Below, piece by piece: positions 33,921 through 42,784 of a DNA stretch of 64,000 nt (its first letter is position 1; every line of letters begins with the position of its first letter). The stretch is from Spirochaetaceae bacterium (GTDB lineage: Bacteria > Spirochaetota > Spirochaetia > Treponematales > Rectinemataceae): contig JANXYQ010000031.1 in NCBI GenBank assembly GCA_025355995.1, positions 20,934 to 84,933 of the forward strand, read 5' to 3'. The notes below the pieces were generated by a model, which was not told the DNA's origin, searched no databases, and saw nothing but the letters and a program-made list of their open reading frames with translations. The position numbers and the translations under genes were made by a program.

Positions 33921-33996
33921 GCTCCGCGAGGCCTTTAGCCGACGCTCCGTAGGGCTGCGCAACTATCATCCATCACCCTACCACAGCTAGCGGAGC
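33921..33996 (-). promoter_or_regulatory. structured nrdR leader with two competing stems
   Basis: On the transcript, GCTCCGC (33996-33990) can pair either with a downstream GCGGAGC (33927-33921, 7 bp) or with CGGAGC (33949-33944, 6 bp). In the second case an inner GTAGGG/CCCTAC stem (33981-33976 with 33954-33949) stacks next to it. The two folds exclude each other. It matches no riboswitch class that I can recognise. Confidence 0.4.
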
Positions 33997-34006
33997 ACTA
34001 AAAACC

Positions 34007-34043
34007 AACTACAGGATATAGTAGCGCACCCTCTAGCTGTCAA
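34007..34043 (-). promoter_or_regulatory. nrdR-nrdD promoter with candidate NrdR box
   Basis: TTGACA (34043-34038), 17-nt spacer and TATATC (34020-34015) on the minus strand. An imperfect palindrome ACTATATCCTGTAGT (34022-34008) covers the -10 and resembles half of an NrdR box (ACWAYATATWGT type). A second box, usually present, is not evident. Confidence 0.6.
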
Positions 34044-34075
34044 GGACAGAATTGTATTTTTATGTGCAAAAAAAC

Positions 34076-34104
34076 TTGAAGCGGGCATGGTTCCGAAGTA
34101 GCAT
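34076..34104 (+). promoter_or_regulatory. promoter placing a leaderless start at 34111
   Basis: TTGAAG (34076-34081), 17-nt spacer, TAGCAT (34099-34104). The -10 ends exactly 6 nt before the ATG at 34111, as in the tetR-like gene, and no Shine-Dalgarno is present. Confidence 0.55.
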
Positions 34105-34110
34105 CTCGGT

Positions 34111-34461
34111 ATGGCATTCTCCGACAAAATGAGGGACTTAGTAACCAAAGGGATGGCCGCTTCCAAGGACATCGTCGCAAAGGCAGCTTCTCAGGCGCAG
34201 GTTTGGGGGGAGATGGGAGTCCTCAAGGTCGAGGTAATCCAGCTCCGCACGCAGGCCGAGAAGCTGACGGCCCAGCTCGGGACCGAGGCCTACGCGGCCT
34301 TCGCCGAGAGGAAGGAAGCGAGCCTCTCGGCCCAGGCTCCCGCCGTGCGGGATCTCGTCGGCCGCATCGCCGACCTCGGACGCCTTATCGAGGAAAAGGA
34401 AGCAGCCTTCCGCAAGCTCGGCGGCAAGGAATCGGACCTCGACCGCGGGGCGGACATCTAG
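34111..34461 (+). CDS. small coiled-coil protein of unknown function
   Basis: A 116-residue, helix-rich, soluble protein. An N-terminal amphipathic part (M-R-D-L-V-T-K-G-M-A-A-S-K-D-I-V) precedes a long charged helix with W-G-E-M-G-V-L-K-V-E-V-I-Q-L and a second helix near the C-terminus. Heptad-like spacing suggests a coiled coil. There is no signal peptide or membrane segment. I do not recognise a functional family. The predicted transcript starts at the ATG. It is divergent from nrdR and convergent with the liv operon. Confidence 0.6.
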   Translation: MAFSDKMRDLVTKGMAASKDIVAKAASQAQVWGEMGVLKVEVIQLRTQAEKLTAQLGTEAYAAFAERKEASLSAQAPAVRDLVGRIADLGRLIEEKEAAFRKLGGKESDLDRGADI

Positions 34462-34465
34462 CGCA

Positions 34466-34520
34466 TCGCGAGAGCCTTTGAATCCCTACTGGGCTGCGCT
34501 TCGCGAGAGCCTTTGAATCC

Positions 34521-34530
<10 letters not shown>
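34466..34530. repeat. two perfect 30-bp direct repeats at the livF 3' end
   Basis: The same 30 bp occurs at 34466-34495 and 34501-34530, period 35. The second copy includes the last codons and stop of livF; the first is a downstream duplicate of them. It looks like a recent tandem duplication by slippage or unequal crossing-over. Confidence 0.9.
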
Positions 34531-35231
<701 letters not shown>

Positions 35232-35232
35232 G

Positions 35233-36006
35233 TCACTCCACCCCCAGGTAGGCTTCGATCACTTTCGGGTCTCGCTGTATCGCCTCGGGTCCCCCCTGCG
35301 CGATGGTTAGGCCGTAGTCCAGGACGTACATCCTCTCGCAGATGCCCATCACCACCTGCATGTGATGCTCGATGAGGAGGATGGAGAGGTCGAATTCGTC
35401 GCGGAGCCTGCGGATGAAGGCCATGAGCTCGAGGGACTCCTGCGGGTTCATTCCCGCGGCCGGCTCGTCGAGGAGGAGGAGGCTGGGCTTGGTGGCAAGG
35501 GCGCGCACGATCTCGAGGCGCCGCTGCTTGCCGTAGGGCAGGCTCGTCGCGCTGCCGTCGGCCTCGTCCTGGAGCCCGACCTCGGCCAGCAGGGACATCG
35601 CGAACTCCCTGGCCGCGCACTCCCTCTTCCGGTAGGCCGGCAGGTGAAGGGTCGCGGCGAAGAGGCCCGTCCCGATGCCGATGTTGCAGCCCACGAGGAC
35701 GTTCTCGAGGACGGTCAGGTCCTTGAAGAGCCGTATGTTCTGGAAGGTGCGCGCGACGCCTAGCTCGGTAATCCGGTGGGGCTTGAACCCGGTGATGTCC
35801 CTGCCCATGAAGAGGACGCGTCCCTCGCTCGGCCTGTACAGGCCGGTCACGCAGTTGAAGGCGGTCGTCTTGCCGGCGCCGTTGGGACCTATGAGGCCAA
35901 TGATCTCGTTCTTGCCGATCTCCAGGCGGAGGCCGGAGACTGCCACGAGGCCGCCGAAGCGCATCGTGAGTCCCTCCGTGCTGAGGATGGTCTCGCCCTT
36001 ATTCAC
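35233..36006 (-). CDS. livG: branched-chain amino acid ABC transporter, ATP-binding protein
   Basis: A 257-residue LivG-type ATPase with Walker A G-P-N-G-A-G-K-T-T and the LivG-typical D-E-P-A-A-G-M-N-P and V-A-R-T-F-Q-N-I-R-L-F. Its signature region reads S-L-P-Y-G-K-Q-R-R-L-E-I, the LivG variant of the ABC signature. The start is GTG at 36006, overlapping the end of livM by 8 nt. It is one of the two ATPases of this transporter. Confidence 0.95.
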   Translation of the reverse strand: MNKGETILSTEGLTMRFGGLVAVSGLRLEIGKNEIIGLIGPNGAGKTTAFNCVTGLYRPSEGRVLFMGRDITGFKPHRITELGVARTFQNIRLFKDLTVLENVLVGCNIGIGTGLFAATLHLPAYRKRECAAREFAMSLLAEVGLQDEADGSATSLPYGKQRRLEIVRALATKPSLLLLDEPAAGMNPQESLELMAFIRRLRDEFDLSILLIEHHMQVVMGICERMYVLDYGLTIAQGGPEAIQRDPKVIEAYLGVE

Positions 36007-37081
36007 GATCGCCGCCCTTTCGCTTGGGGAAGAGGCCCGAGGCGCGCGCCGCGTCGAGCCATGCTCGCCCCCTGAACATGCCCCAAGAGAGCTCGCGGTT
36101 CCCCATGAGCCCCCGCTGGCGGAAAATGACCACCGCCATGAGGAAGGCCGAGAACACGACCATGCGCAGTCCCGGCAGTCCTGCGGTCTTGAAGGCGAGG
36201 AAGTCCATCGGCTCGTCGAGGAAGCGCAGGACTTCCATCAGGATGGTCACTCCGACCGCGCCGATGACGGAGCCCGAGATGGAGCCGACGCCGCCCAGGA
36301 CGACGATGAGCAGGATGTTGAAGGTTAGCATGAAGGTGAACATCTTCGGGTCGATCGTCGTGATCATGTGGCCGAGGAGGGCGCCGCCCACGCCGGCCAT
36401 GAAGCTCGAGGTCGTGAAGCTCACGACCTTCACCCTGAAGACGTTCACGCCCATGGCCTCGGCGGCGATCTCGTCGTCGCGCACCGCTTTCATCGCTCGC
36501 CCGAAGCTGGAGCGCATGAGGAGTACCATGAAGGCGACGGCGACGGCGGCGCAGGCCCATACGGCCCAGGTGCTCGAGTACTTGGGCAGGCCCTTGAGGC
36601 CCTGGGCCCCGTTCGTGAGCGGCTGGAAGTTCGTGATGAGGACCCTGATGATCTCCGCGAAGCCGAGGGTCGCGATGGCGAGATAGTCGTCGCGCAGGCG
36701 GAGCACCGGCGCCCCGATAAGGAACCCGAACAGGGCGGTGACGAGGCCGGCGATGAGTAAGGCCGGGACGAAGGGCATCGAGAGGTCGTGGAGCCAGGGG
36801 ACGATGGGCGTGAGGAAGAAATTCATGTCCTTCTGCGCCGCCGTCATCGTGAGCAGGGCGCTCACGTAGGCCCCCACCGCCATGAAGCCCGCGTGGCCCA
36901 GCGAGAACAGGCCCGTGAAGCCGTTGAGGAGGTTGAGCGAGAGGGCGAGGACTATGTAGATCGCGCAGAGGTTGAAGATCCTCCGCGTGTAGGAGTCGAA
37001 GAAGAGGTCGACGACGACGAGGAGCACTGCGAAGGCGGCGATGGCCGCGATCGAAAGCAGGTGGCTGCGCTTCAGCTTCAT
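35999..37081 (-). CDS. livM: branched-chain amino acid ABC transporter, permease
   Basis: A 360-residue inner-membrane permease with about nine hydrophobic helices and the LivM signatures L-N-L-L-N-G-F-T-G-L-F-S-L-G-H-A-G-F and A-I-A-T-L-G-F-A-E-I. The cytoplasmic coupling region has G-R-A-M-K-A-V-R-D-D-E-I-A-A-E-A-M-G. The ATG at 37081 lies 5 nt after the livH stop. The frame stays open far upstream inside livH, but only this start fits the family. Confidence 0.93.
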   Translation of the reverse strand: MKLKRSHLLSIAAIAAFAVLLVVVDLFFDSYTRRIFNLCAIYIVLALSLNLLNGFTGLFSLGHAGFMAVGAYVSALLTMTAAQKDMNFFLTPIVPWLHDLSMPFVPALLIAGLVTALFGFLIGAPVLRLRDDYLAIATLGFAEIIRVLITNFQPLTNGAQGLKGLPKYSSTWAVWACAAVAVAFMVLLMRSSFGRAMKAVRDDEIAAEAMGVNVFRVKVVSFTTSSFMAGVGGALLGHMITTIDPKMFTFMLTFNILLIVVLGGVGSISGSVIGAVGVTILMEVLRFLDEPMDFLAFKTAGLPGLRMVVFSAFLMAVVIFRQRGLMGNRELSWGMFRGRAWLDAARASGLFPKRKGGDRE

Positions 37082-37086
37082 GGCGG

Positions 37087-37980
37087 TCACACCTTCTCCG
37101 CCTGGTTCTTGCCCAGGAGGCCCGTCGGCTTGACGAGGAGGACGATGATCAGGAGGACGAAGGCGAAGGCGTCCCGGTAGCCCGAGAGCTCGGGGAGGAA
37201 GGCCACGGTCATCAGCTCGATGAAGCCCAGCAGGAAGCCGCCGAGCACCGCGCCCGTGATGTTGCCGATGCCGCCGATGACCGCGGCGATGAAGCACTTG
37301 AGCCCCGGCATCACTCCCATGAGGGGATTGAGCTGCGGGTACTTGTAGGACCACATGATGCCGCCCAGGGCCGCGAGGAAGGATCCGGTGCCGAAGGTGA
37401 AGGAGACGATCTTGTTGACGTCTATGGCCATGAGCCGCGCCGCGTCGAGGTCGGTCGAGACCGCTCGCATTGCCATGCCCGTCTTGGTGCGGTGGACGAT
37501 CCACAGCAGGACGGCGAGGACGACGAAGGCGATGACGGGGATGACGAGGCTGACCGACATGACGGTGATCGGCCCGATGTTGACGATGACGTTGAGCCAA
37601 TCGGGCGTCTGCACTCCCTTGGGCCTGCCGCCGAAGATGACGGTCGCGAGGCTCTCGATGAGGAAGGAGGCGCCTATCGCGCTCACCATGACGGAGATCC
37701 TCGGCGAGTCGCGCAGCGGCCTGTAGGCGACGCGCTCCAAGCCCACGCCGAAGAAGGTGGTGACGCCGACCGCCAGGAGGAGGGAGCCCCACCAGGGCAG
37801 GAGGAGGACTGCCGCCCCGTAAAAGGCGAGGTAGGAGCCGAGCATGAAGACGTCGCCGTGGGCGAAGTTGATGAGCCGCAGGATGCCATACACCATCGTA
37901 TAGCCGATCGCGATGAGCGCGTAGAGGCTGCCGAGGGAGAGGGCGTTGGCCAGGTGCTGGAAGAAAAGGGTCAAGGTCAT
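37087..37980 (-). CDS. livH: branched-chain amino acid ABC transporter, permease
   Basis: A 297-residue inner-membrane permease with about eight helices and the LivH pattern: G-S-L-Y-A-L-I-A-I-G-Y-T-M-V-Y-G at the N-terminus, N-F-A-H-G-D-V-F-M-L-G, and the coupling-helix region with M-A-M-R-A-V-S-T-D-L-D-A-A-R-L-M-A-I. It pairs with LivM. About 190 nt of repeat-bearing DNA separates it from the binding-protein gene upstream, so the permease genes may be expressed at lower level than livJ. Confidence 0.94.
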   Translation of the reverse strand: MTLTLFFQHLANALSLGSLYALIAIGYTMVYGILRLINFAHGDVFMLGSYLAFYGAAVLLLPWWGSLLLAVGVTTFFGVGLERVAYRPLRDSPRISVMVSAIGASFLIESLATVIFGGRPKGVQTPDWLNVIVNIGPITVMSVSLVIPVIAFVVLAVLLWIVHRTKTGMAMRAVSTDLDAARLMAIDVNKIVSFTFGTGSFLAALGGIMWSYKYPQLNPLMGVMPGLKCFIAAVIGGIGNITGAVLGGFLLGFIELMTVAFLPELSGYRDAFAFVLLIIVLLVKPTGLLGKNQAEKV

Positions 37981-38018
37981 GGGGCCTCGGTTATAGGACG
38001 GATACGATGCGTAGAACC

Positions 38019-38148
38019 AACGCGAAGGGCGCGAAGCGAAGACGCGGAGGGTGCGAAGGGGGGAATCGGGCCGAGGGAATCATCTTCCTCATACCCATGC
38101 CTCCTATCCCCTTCGCGCTCGTTTCATTCCTTCGCGTCCTTCGCGTTT
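38019..38148. repeat. opposed CGCGAAG-type repeat arrays between livJ and livH
   Basis: A run of CGCGAAG-like heptamers (38019-38059) faces a reverse-complement run (38111-38148). AACGCGAAGG at 38019-38028 pairs perfectly with 38139-38148. Such arrays recur as intergenic palindromes in many genomes. Here it could form a long imperfect hairpin in the livJ-livH message and affect its stability or termination. Confidence 0.6.
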
Positions 38149-38167
38149 ATCTCCCGGCTTTCCCGAA

Positions 38168-39316
38168 TCAGGGCTGGACGGTGGTGAGGTAGGTGAACTT
38201 GCCGTCCTTGACCGTCTTGATGACCGCGCTCTTCGTGGCGTTGCGGTCCGCGTCGAAGGTGATCATGCCCGCGGCGCCGGGGAAGTCCTTGGTCTCGTTG
38301 ATCGCGTCGCGGATCTTCACCGTGTCGAGGGTGGCGGCCTTCTCGATGGCCGCTCGGGCCACCAGATAGCCGTCGAAGCCGAGGGCGGTGACCGCCGCGG
38401 GCTCCTTGTTGTACTGCTTGCGGTAGGCGTCGAGGAAGGTCTTGCTCGTCTCGGTGATGGGGACCTCGGTCGCGAAGAAGGTGGAGAAGACCACGCCTTC
38501 GACGGACTTCTTGCCCACGTCGATGAACTCGGGAGTCTCCCAGGTGTCGCCGCCGAGGAATGGCGTCTTGATGCCGAGCTCCTTGGCCTGCTTGACGATG
38601 AGGGCGCTCTCGGTGAAGTTGCCGGGCGCGAAGATGACGTCGGGCTTGAACTTCTTCACCTCGGTGAGCTGGGCGGAGAAGTCCTGGTCCCCTGTGTTGT
38701 AGTTGAGCTCGGCGAGGATGGACTTGTCGTCCCCGGTGAGCTTCTTGAAGGAGTCGACGAAGAACTTGGCGAGGCCTACGGAGTAGTCGTTGGACACCTC
38801 GCGGATGATGACGGCCTTCTTGGCCTTCACTTCCTTGAACGCGTAGTTCGCCATCACCGTGCCCTGGAAGGGATCGATGAAGCAGACGCGGAAGTAGAAC
38901 TCGTTGTCCTTGGTGACGAGCGGGTTCGTGCAGGAGAGGCCGATCGCGGGAATCTTCTTGTCCTTGACGATCGGGCCCGCGGCCATGGAGAGGGAGGAGC
39001 CCCAGGAGCCGAGGACTACCTGGACCTTATCCTTGTCGACGAGGCGCTGGGCGGCGTTGGCGGCCTCGACCTTGTCGGACTTGTTGTCGGCGATGACGAG
39101 CTCTATCTTCATTTCCTTGTCGCCGACCTTGACCGTCGGATAAAGCTGGTTGGCGAGCTTGATTCCCTCGACCTCGAGGGCGCCGCCGCCGGCGTTGGCG
39201 CCGGTCATCGGCTCGAAGACGCCGAACTTGACGGCCGCGGGCTTGGCGGGGCCGCAGCCCACCAGGGCGAGGGCGAGAATGGCTATGGAAGCCAGGGCGA
39301 TACCGAATCTTTTCAC
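38168..39316 (-). CDS. livJ: branched-chain amino acid ABC transporter, substrate-binding lipoprotein
   Basis: A 382-residue LivJ/LivK-type periplasmic binding protein. A lipoprotein signal peptide ends with L-V-G-C, the lipid-bearing Cys being residue 21. The mature protein has F-E-P-M-T-G-A-N-A, then L-G-S-W-G-S-S-L-S-M-A and I-G-L-S-C-T-N-P. It captures branched-chain or related amino acids; specificity cannot be read. GTG start with AGGAGG 4 nt upstream and a strong promoter. It is the first gene of the livJHMGF operon. Confidence 0.93.
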   Translation of the reverse strand: MKRFGIALASIAILALALVGCGPAKPAAVKFGVFEPMTGANAGGGALEVEGIKLANQLYPTVKVGDKEMKIELVIADNKSDKVEAANAAQRLVDKDKVQVVLGSWGSSLSMAAGPIVKDKKIPAIGLSCTNPLVTKDNEFYFRVCFIDPFQGTVMANYAFKEVKAKKAVIIREVSNDYSVGLAKFFVDSFKKLTGDDKSILAELNYNTGDQDFSAQLTEVKKFKPDVIFAPGNFTESALIVKQAKELGIKTPFLGGDTWETPEFIDVGKKSVEGVVFSTFFATEVPITETSKTFLDAYRKQYNKEPAAVTALGFDGYLVARAAIEKAATLDTVKIRDAINETKDFPGAAGMITFDADRNATKSAVIKTVKDGKFTYLTTVQP

Positions 39317-39340
39317 AGGTCCTCCTTGATTAGCGGACTT

Positions 39341-39369
39341 ATACTATTCATGACCGGCGATGCTGTCAA
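39341..39369 (-). promoter_or_regulatory. livJ promoter
   Basis: TTGACA (39369-39364), 17-nt spacer, TAGTAT (39346-39341) on the minus strand. The start should be near 39334, giving a short leader with AGGAGG. The AT-rich stretch just upstream holds a 7-bp ATTCGTA/TACGAAT inverted repeat. Confidence 0.8.
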
Positions 39370-39456
39370 AGGGAAATGTAATAATTGGGAATCATTTTCA
39401 CGATATTCGTATTATATCAGATGTATATTTACGAATTGCGCATCATCTATAGGATG

Positions 39457-40281
39457 CTACGATTCTGCGGACAGCTTGCGCAGCCTGCACACATACATGG
39501 GTCCAGCCCCGGAAGCCCGGTCGGGAAGGATGGAAACGCCGTACTCCGTGGTCTCGGCGTCGGGATGGGCGGGCCTTTCGAAGACGAGGCGGGTGCCGAA
39601 TTTCACGGCCGCCCTCGCTACTACGCGGTCGTTTTCCTCGGGGGACAGGGCGCAGGTCGAATATACGAGGCAGCCGCCCGCTTTCAGCATAATCAAGGCC
39701 GAGGACAGCAGGGACCACTGCCTGAGGGCGAGGCCGCGGATCCGGGAGGGGCTCCACTCCGAGGGCGCCCGCCCGTCGCCGCGAGCCTTCGCCCGGGAGA
39801 GCACGTGGCGCTCGCTCGAGCAGGGAGCGTCGAGCAGTATCGCGTCGAAGGCGCCCTCGTAGGAGCGGCACATGGCCGCCGCGTCGCGGCCCGCGACCGT
39901 CACGCGTCCGAGCTGCTCGGGACCGAGGTGGCGGTCCAGGGCGTCGCGGAGGCGCCGCCTGCGGTCGGAGGACAGCTCGTTGGCGACCAGGCTGGACCCC
40001 GGCCCGAGCCGGGACGCGAGGACCAGGCTCTTGCCCCCCGGGGCCGCGCACGCGTCGAGTATCCTGGCCTCGCTAGGCAGCTCGAGGCATTCCGCGGCGA
40101 AGATCGAGGCGGAGTCCATGAAATAGGGCTCGAGGCCAGGGCCGGCGCGAAAGGGAATGGAATCCGGTTCGGCGAGCAGGCTCGCCTCCAGGGCCGGCCA
40201 GCGCTCGCCGAAGAGGGCCCGATAATGGGCGTCGAAGGCTTCGCTCCCGCGCCCCGGGTCGGATTTCGGCTTCCTGCTCAC
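39457..40281 (-). CDS. RsmB/NOP2-family RNA m5C methyltransferase
   Basis: A 274-residue S-adenosylmethionine-dependent methyltransferase. D-A-C-A-A-P-G-G-K-S is the SAM-binding loop. D-A-P-C-S-S holds the motif IV cysteine and S-T-C-A-L-S-P-E-E-N-D the motif VI cysteine, the two conserved cysteines of m5C RNA methyltransferases. It lacks the N-terminal NusB-like domain of RsmB and is closer in size to the short RsmF/NSUN4-like members. It should methylate a cytosine in rRNA or tRNA. The start is GTG with no clear Shine-Dalgarno. Confidence 0.88.
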   Translation of the reverse strand: MSRKPKSDPGRGSEAFDAHYRALFGERWPALEASLLAEPDSIPFRAGPGLEPYFMDSASIFAAECLELPSEARILDACAAPGGKSLVLASRLGPGSSLVANELSSDRRRRLRDALDRHLGPEQLGRVTVAGRDAAAMCRSYEGAFDAILLDAPCSSERHVLSRAKARGDGRAPSEWSPSRIRGLALRQWSLLSSALIMLKAGGCLVYSTCALSPEENDRVVARAAVKFGTRLVFERPAHPDAETTEYGVSILPDRASGAGPMYVCRLRKLSAES

Positions 40282-40318
40282 GCGAGGGAGTCTAGCGCAA
40301 GGGGGACCTGAGCCTCAA

Positions 40319-40347
40319 TTGACCTTCTGCCCGGCTCTTGGGATACT
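40319..40347 (+). promoter_or_regulatory. possible gph promoter with very short leader
   Basis: TTGACC (40319-40324), 17-nt spacer, GATACT (40342-40347). The ATG at 40356 is 8 nt after the -10, and no Shine-Dalgarno is visible. The -10 is weaker than in the other short-leader genes. Confidence 0.45.
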
Positions 40348-40355
40348 CCCTGCCG

Positions 40356-41003
40356 ATGAAGAAGGCAGTCGTTTTCGATTTGGACGGGACCCTCGCCGAC
40401 ACTATCACCGACCTGGCCGGGGCGGTGAACCGCACCCTGTCTCGCAGGGGCCTGCCGGAACACGGCTTCGACGACTACAAGCTCATGGTCGGCGAGGGCT
40501 TCCGGAATCTCATCGCCCGCGCCCTCCCGGAGGAGCTCAGGCAGGACGACTACATCGAGTCGGCGAGGGCCGAGGCCGCCGCCGACTACGCGGGGCGCTG
40601 CCTCGAGCGGACCCGCCCCTACGCGGGCGTGCGCGAGCTCCTCTCGGCCCTCGCGGCTAAATCGGTCCCCCTCGCCGTCCTCTCCAACAAACCCGACTAC
40701 CTGACGAAGAAGTGCGTGTCCGGGCTCTTCCCCTCGGTCTCCTTCGCCCTCGTGCGCGGCGAGACCCCGGATTTCCCTCGCAAGCCGGACCCCGCCTCCG
40801 TCCTGGACGCCTGCGCGCGTCTCGGCGCGGCGCCCGCGGAAGTCCTCTATCTCGGTGACTCGGGCGTAGACATGCGGACGGCGAAGGCGGCGGGCATGAC
40901 CGCCCTGGGCGCGCTCTGGGGCTTTCGCGGCGAGGCCGAGCTCCGCGAGGCGGGAGCCGACGCCCTACTCAGCTCGCCCCTGGACCTGCTAGACTATCTA
41001 TAG
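40356..41003 (+). CDS. gph: HAD-family phosphatase, phosphoglycolate phosphatase-like
   Basis: A 215-residue HAD subfamily IA protein. Motif I is V-F-D-L-D-G-T-L-A, motif II L-S-N-K-P, and motif III/IV near K-P-D-P-A and Y-L-G-D-S-G-V-D-M. The cap domain lies between ~15 and 85. It probably dephosphorylates phosphoglycolate, though other small phosphates are possible in this family. The ATG at 40356 is chosen over an in-frame TTG 18 nt upstream because it leads directly into the HAD motif. It is followed after 11 nt by a phosphohexomutase gene. Confidence 0.85.
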   Translation: MKKAVVFDLDGTLADTITDLAGAVNRTLSRRGLPEHGFDDYKLMVGEGFRNLIARALPEELRQDDYIESARAEAAADYAGRCLERTRPYAGVRELLSALAAKSVPLAVLSNKPDYLTKKCVSGLFPSVSFALVRGETPDFPRKPDPASVLDACARLGAAPAEVLYLGDSGVDMRTAKAAGMTALGALWGFRGEAELREAGADALLSSPLDLLDYL

Positions 41004-41014
41004 AAGGAGACACC

Positions 41015-42784
41015 ATGAACCGCGACGCGATACAGGCCAGGGCTCGGGACTACGTCGGCAAAGAGGGCGATAAGGATTTCCGGGCCGAGGTCGAGGCCCT
41101 CCTGAAGGCGGAGGACTGGAAAGAGCTCGAGGACCGCTTCTACCGCGATCTCGAGTTCGGCACCGGCGGTCTGCGCGGCGTGATCGGCGGCGGCTACAAC
41201 CGCATGAACACCCTGGTAGTCGGCAGGGCTACCCAGGGGCTCTGCGACTATGTCGCGAAGGCCCTGCCCGGGAAGGGCCACTCGGCCTGCATAGCCTACG
41301 ACTCGCGGCGCTACTCGGCCGAATTCTCCGAGATCGCCGCCCGCGTCTTCGCGGCCAACGGCATCAAAGCCTATCTATTCAGCTCGCTGCGGCCCACGCC
41401 CGAGCTTTCCTTCGCAATCCGGCAGCTCGGGGCGGACACCGGCATCGTCGTGACTGCCAGCCACAACCCGCCCAAGTACAACGGCTACAAGGCTTACTGG
41501 AACGACGGCTCCCAGGTGACGCCCCCCCACGACGAGGGCATCATCGCGATGGTGGAGGCCGTCAAGGAAGTGAAGACGATCTCCAGGGCCGAGGCGATGG
41601 CGAAGGGCCTCCTCGTCGTAATCGACAAGGGAATCGACGAGCCCTACGTCGCCATGGTCAAGTCCAAGCTCCTTCGCCCCGCGCTCATAAAGAGGATGGC
41701 CGGCGAGGCCAAGATCGTCTATACGCCCCTTCACGGCACCGGAGCCTTCCACTTCGAGCGCATCATGAAGGACCTCGGCCTGTCGGTGGCCACCGTGCCC
41801 GAGCAGCGCGAGCCCGACGGCGCCTTCCCGACCGTAGCCTTCCCCAACCCGGAGGAATCGGCGGCCCTCAAGCTGGCCCTCGAGCTGGGAGCGAGGGTGA
41901 AGGCCGACGTCGTGATGGCCAACGACCCCGACGCGGACAGGCTCGGCGTCGCGGTGCCCGACCCCGAGGGCAGGTTCGTCCTCATCACCGGCAACCAGCT
42001 CGGCTCGCTGCACCTCGACTACATCCTCCTGACGCGCAAGGAGCTCGGCCTGATGCCCAAGAAGCCCGCCGTGGTGAAGACCATAGTGACGACCGACCTC
42101 CAGGCTCGCATCGCCGAGAAGTACGGCGCGACCTCCTTCGAGTGTCTCACGGGCTTCAAGTGGATCGCCGACCTCATGCGCCGCTTCGAGACCGACGGCA
42201 AGGGCTACGAGTACGTCTACGGCACCGAGGAGAGCTACGGCCACCTCATCGAGAACGAGGTCCGCGACAAGGACGGCATCTCCGCCGCCGCGCTCACCGC
42301 CGAGATGACCCTCTACTGGCGCTCCGAGGGCAGGACCCTCCTCCAGCGCCTCGAGGAGCTGTACGTCGAGTACGGCTACTACGAGGAGAAGAGCATCAAC
42401 AAGTACTTCGAGGGGCCGACGGGGATGGACGTGATGAAGGGCATCATGGAGGGCTATCGCTCGAGCCAGCCCGCGGCGATGGGCGGCATCGCGGTCGCCC
42501 GCGTCCGCGACGTCAAGACGGGCCTCGAGTGGCCGTCAGGAAAACCCGGAGCGGCGGCCAAGGTAGAGCTGCCGACCAGCGACGTGATCCAGTGGTTCCT
42601 CGTCGACGGCACGAAGGTGACCGTGCGCCCCTCGGGCACGGAGCCCAAGATCAAGTTCTACGTGCTCCTGCGCAGCGACGAATGCGTGGCCGGCGGCGCG
42701 GCGCGGCTGCCGGCGGCGCGCGCCTCCGCGGCGGCCAAGGCCGCCGCGATATCTGAGGACATCAAGAAAGCGTTGGGCTCGTGA
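41015..42784 (+). CDS. phosphoglucomutase / phosphomannomutase family protein
   Basis: A 589-residue alpha-D-phosphohexomutase. T-A-S-H-N-P holds the phosphorylated serine near residue 150, D-P-D-A-D-R-L-G is the Mg2+ loop near 307, G-T-E-E-S is the sugar-binding loop and R-P-S-G-T-E-P-K the C-terminal phosphate site. The length fits the PgcA-type long phosphoglucomutases. AGAAGGAG upstream supports the ATG. It should interconvert glucose-6-P and glucose-1-P and so link the glucokinase (56514) with the UDP-sugar pyrophosphorylase (57572) encoded later in the window. Confidence 0.92.
   Translation: MNRDAIQARARDYVGKEGDKDFRAEVEALLKAEDWKELEDRFYRDLEFGTGGLRGVIGGGYNRMNTLVVGRATQGLCDYVAKALPGKGHSACIAYDSRRYSAEFSEIAARVFAANGIKAYLFSSLRPTPELSFAIRQLGADTGIVVTASHNPPKYNGYKAYWNDGSQVTPPHDEGIIAMVEAVKEVKTISRAEAMAKGLLVVIDKGIDEPYVAMVKSKLLRPALIKRMAGEAKIVYTPLHGTGAFHFERIMKDLGLSVATVPEQREPDGAFPTVAFPNPEESAALKLALELGARVKADVVMANDPDADRLGVAVPDPEGRFVLITGNQLGSLHLDYILLTRKELGLMPKKPAVVKTIVTTDLQARIAEKYGATSFECLTGFKWIADLMRRFETDGKGYEYVYGTEESYGHLIENEVRDKDGISAAALTAEMTLYWRSEGRTLLQRLEELYVEYGYYEEKSINKYFEGPTGMDVMKGIMEGYRSSQPAAMGGIAVARVRDVKTGLEWPSGKPGAAAKVELPTSDVIQWFLVDGTKVTVRPSGTEPKIKFYVLLRSDECVAGGAARLPAARASAAAKAAAISEDIKKALGS

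Noticed and set aside
34007..34024. A full pair of NrdR boxes upstream of nrdR
   Set aside because: Only one imperfect palindrome is seen and the usual second box about three helical turns away is missing.
35999..37792. A longer N-terminal extension of livM through livH in the same frame
   Set aside because: The extra residues are Arg/Gly-rich shadow sequence; the ATG at 37081 fits the permease family and lies 5 nt after the livH stop.
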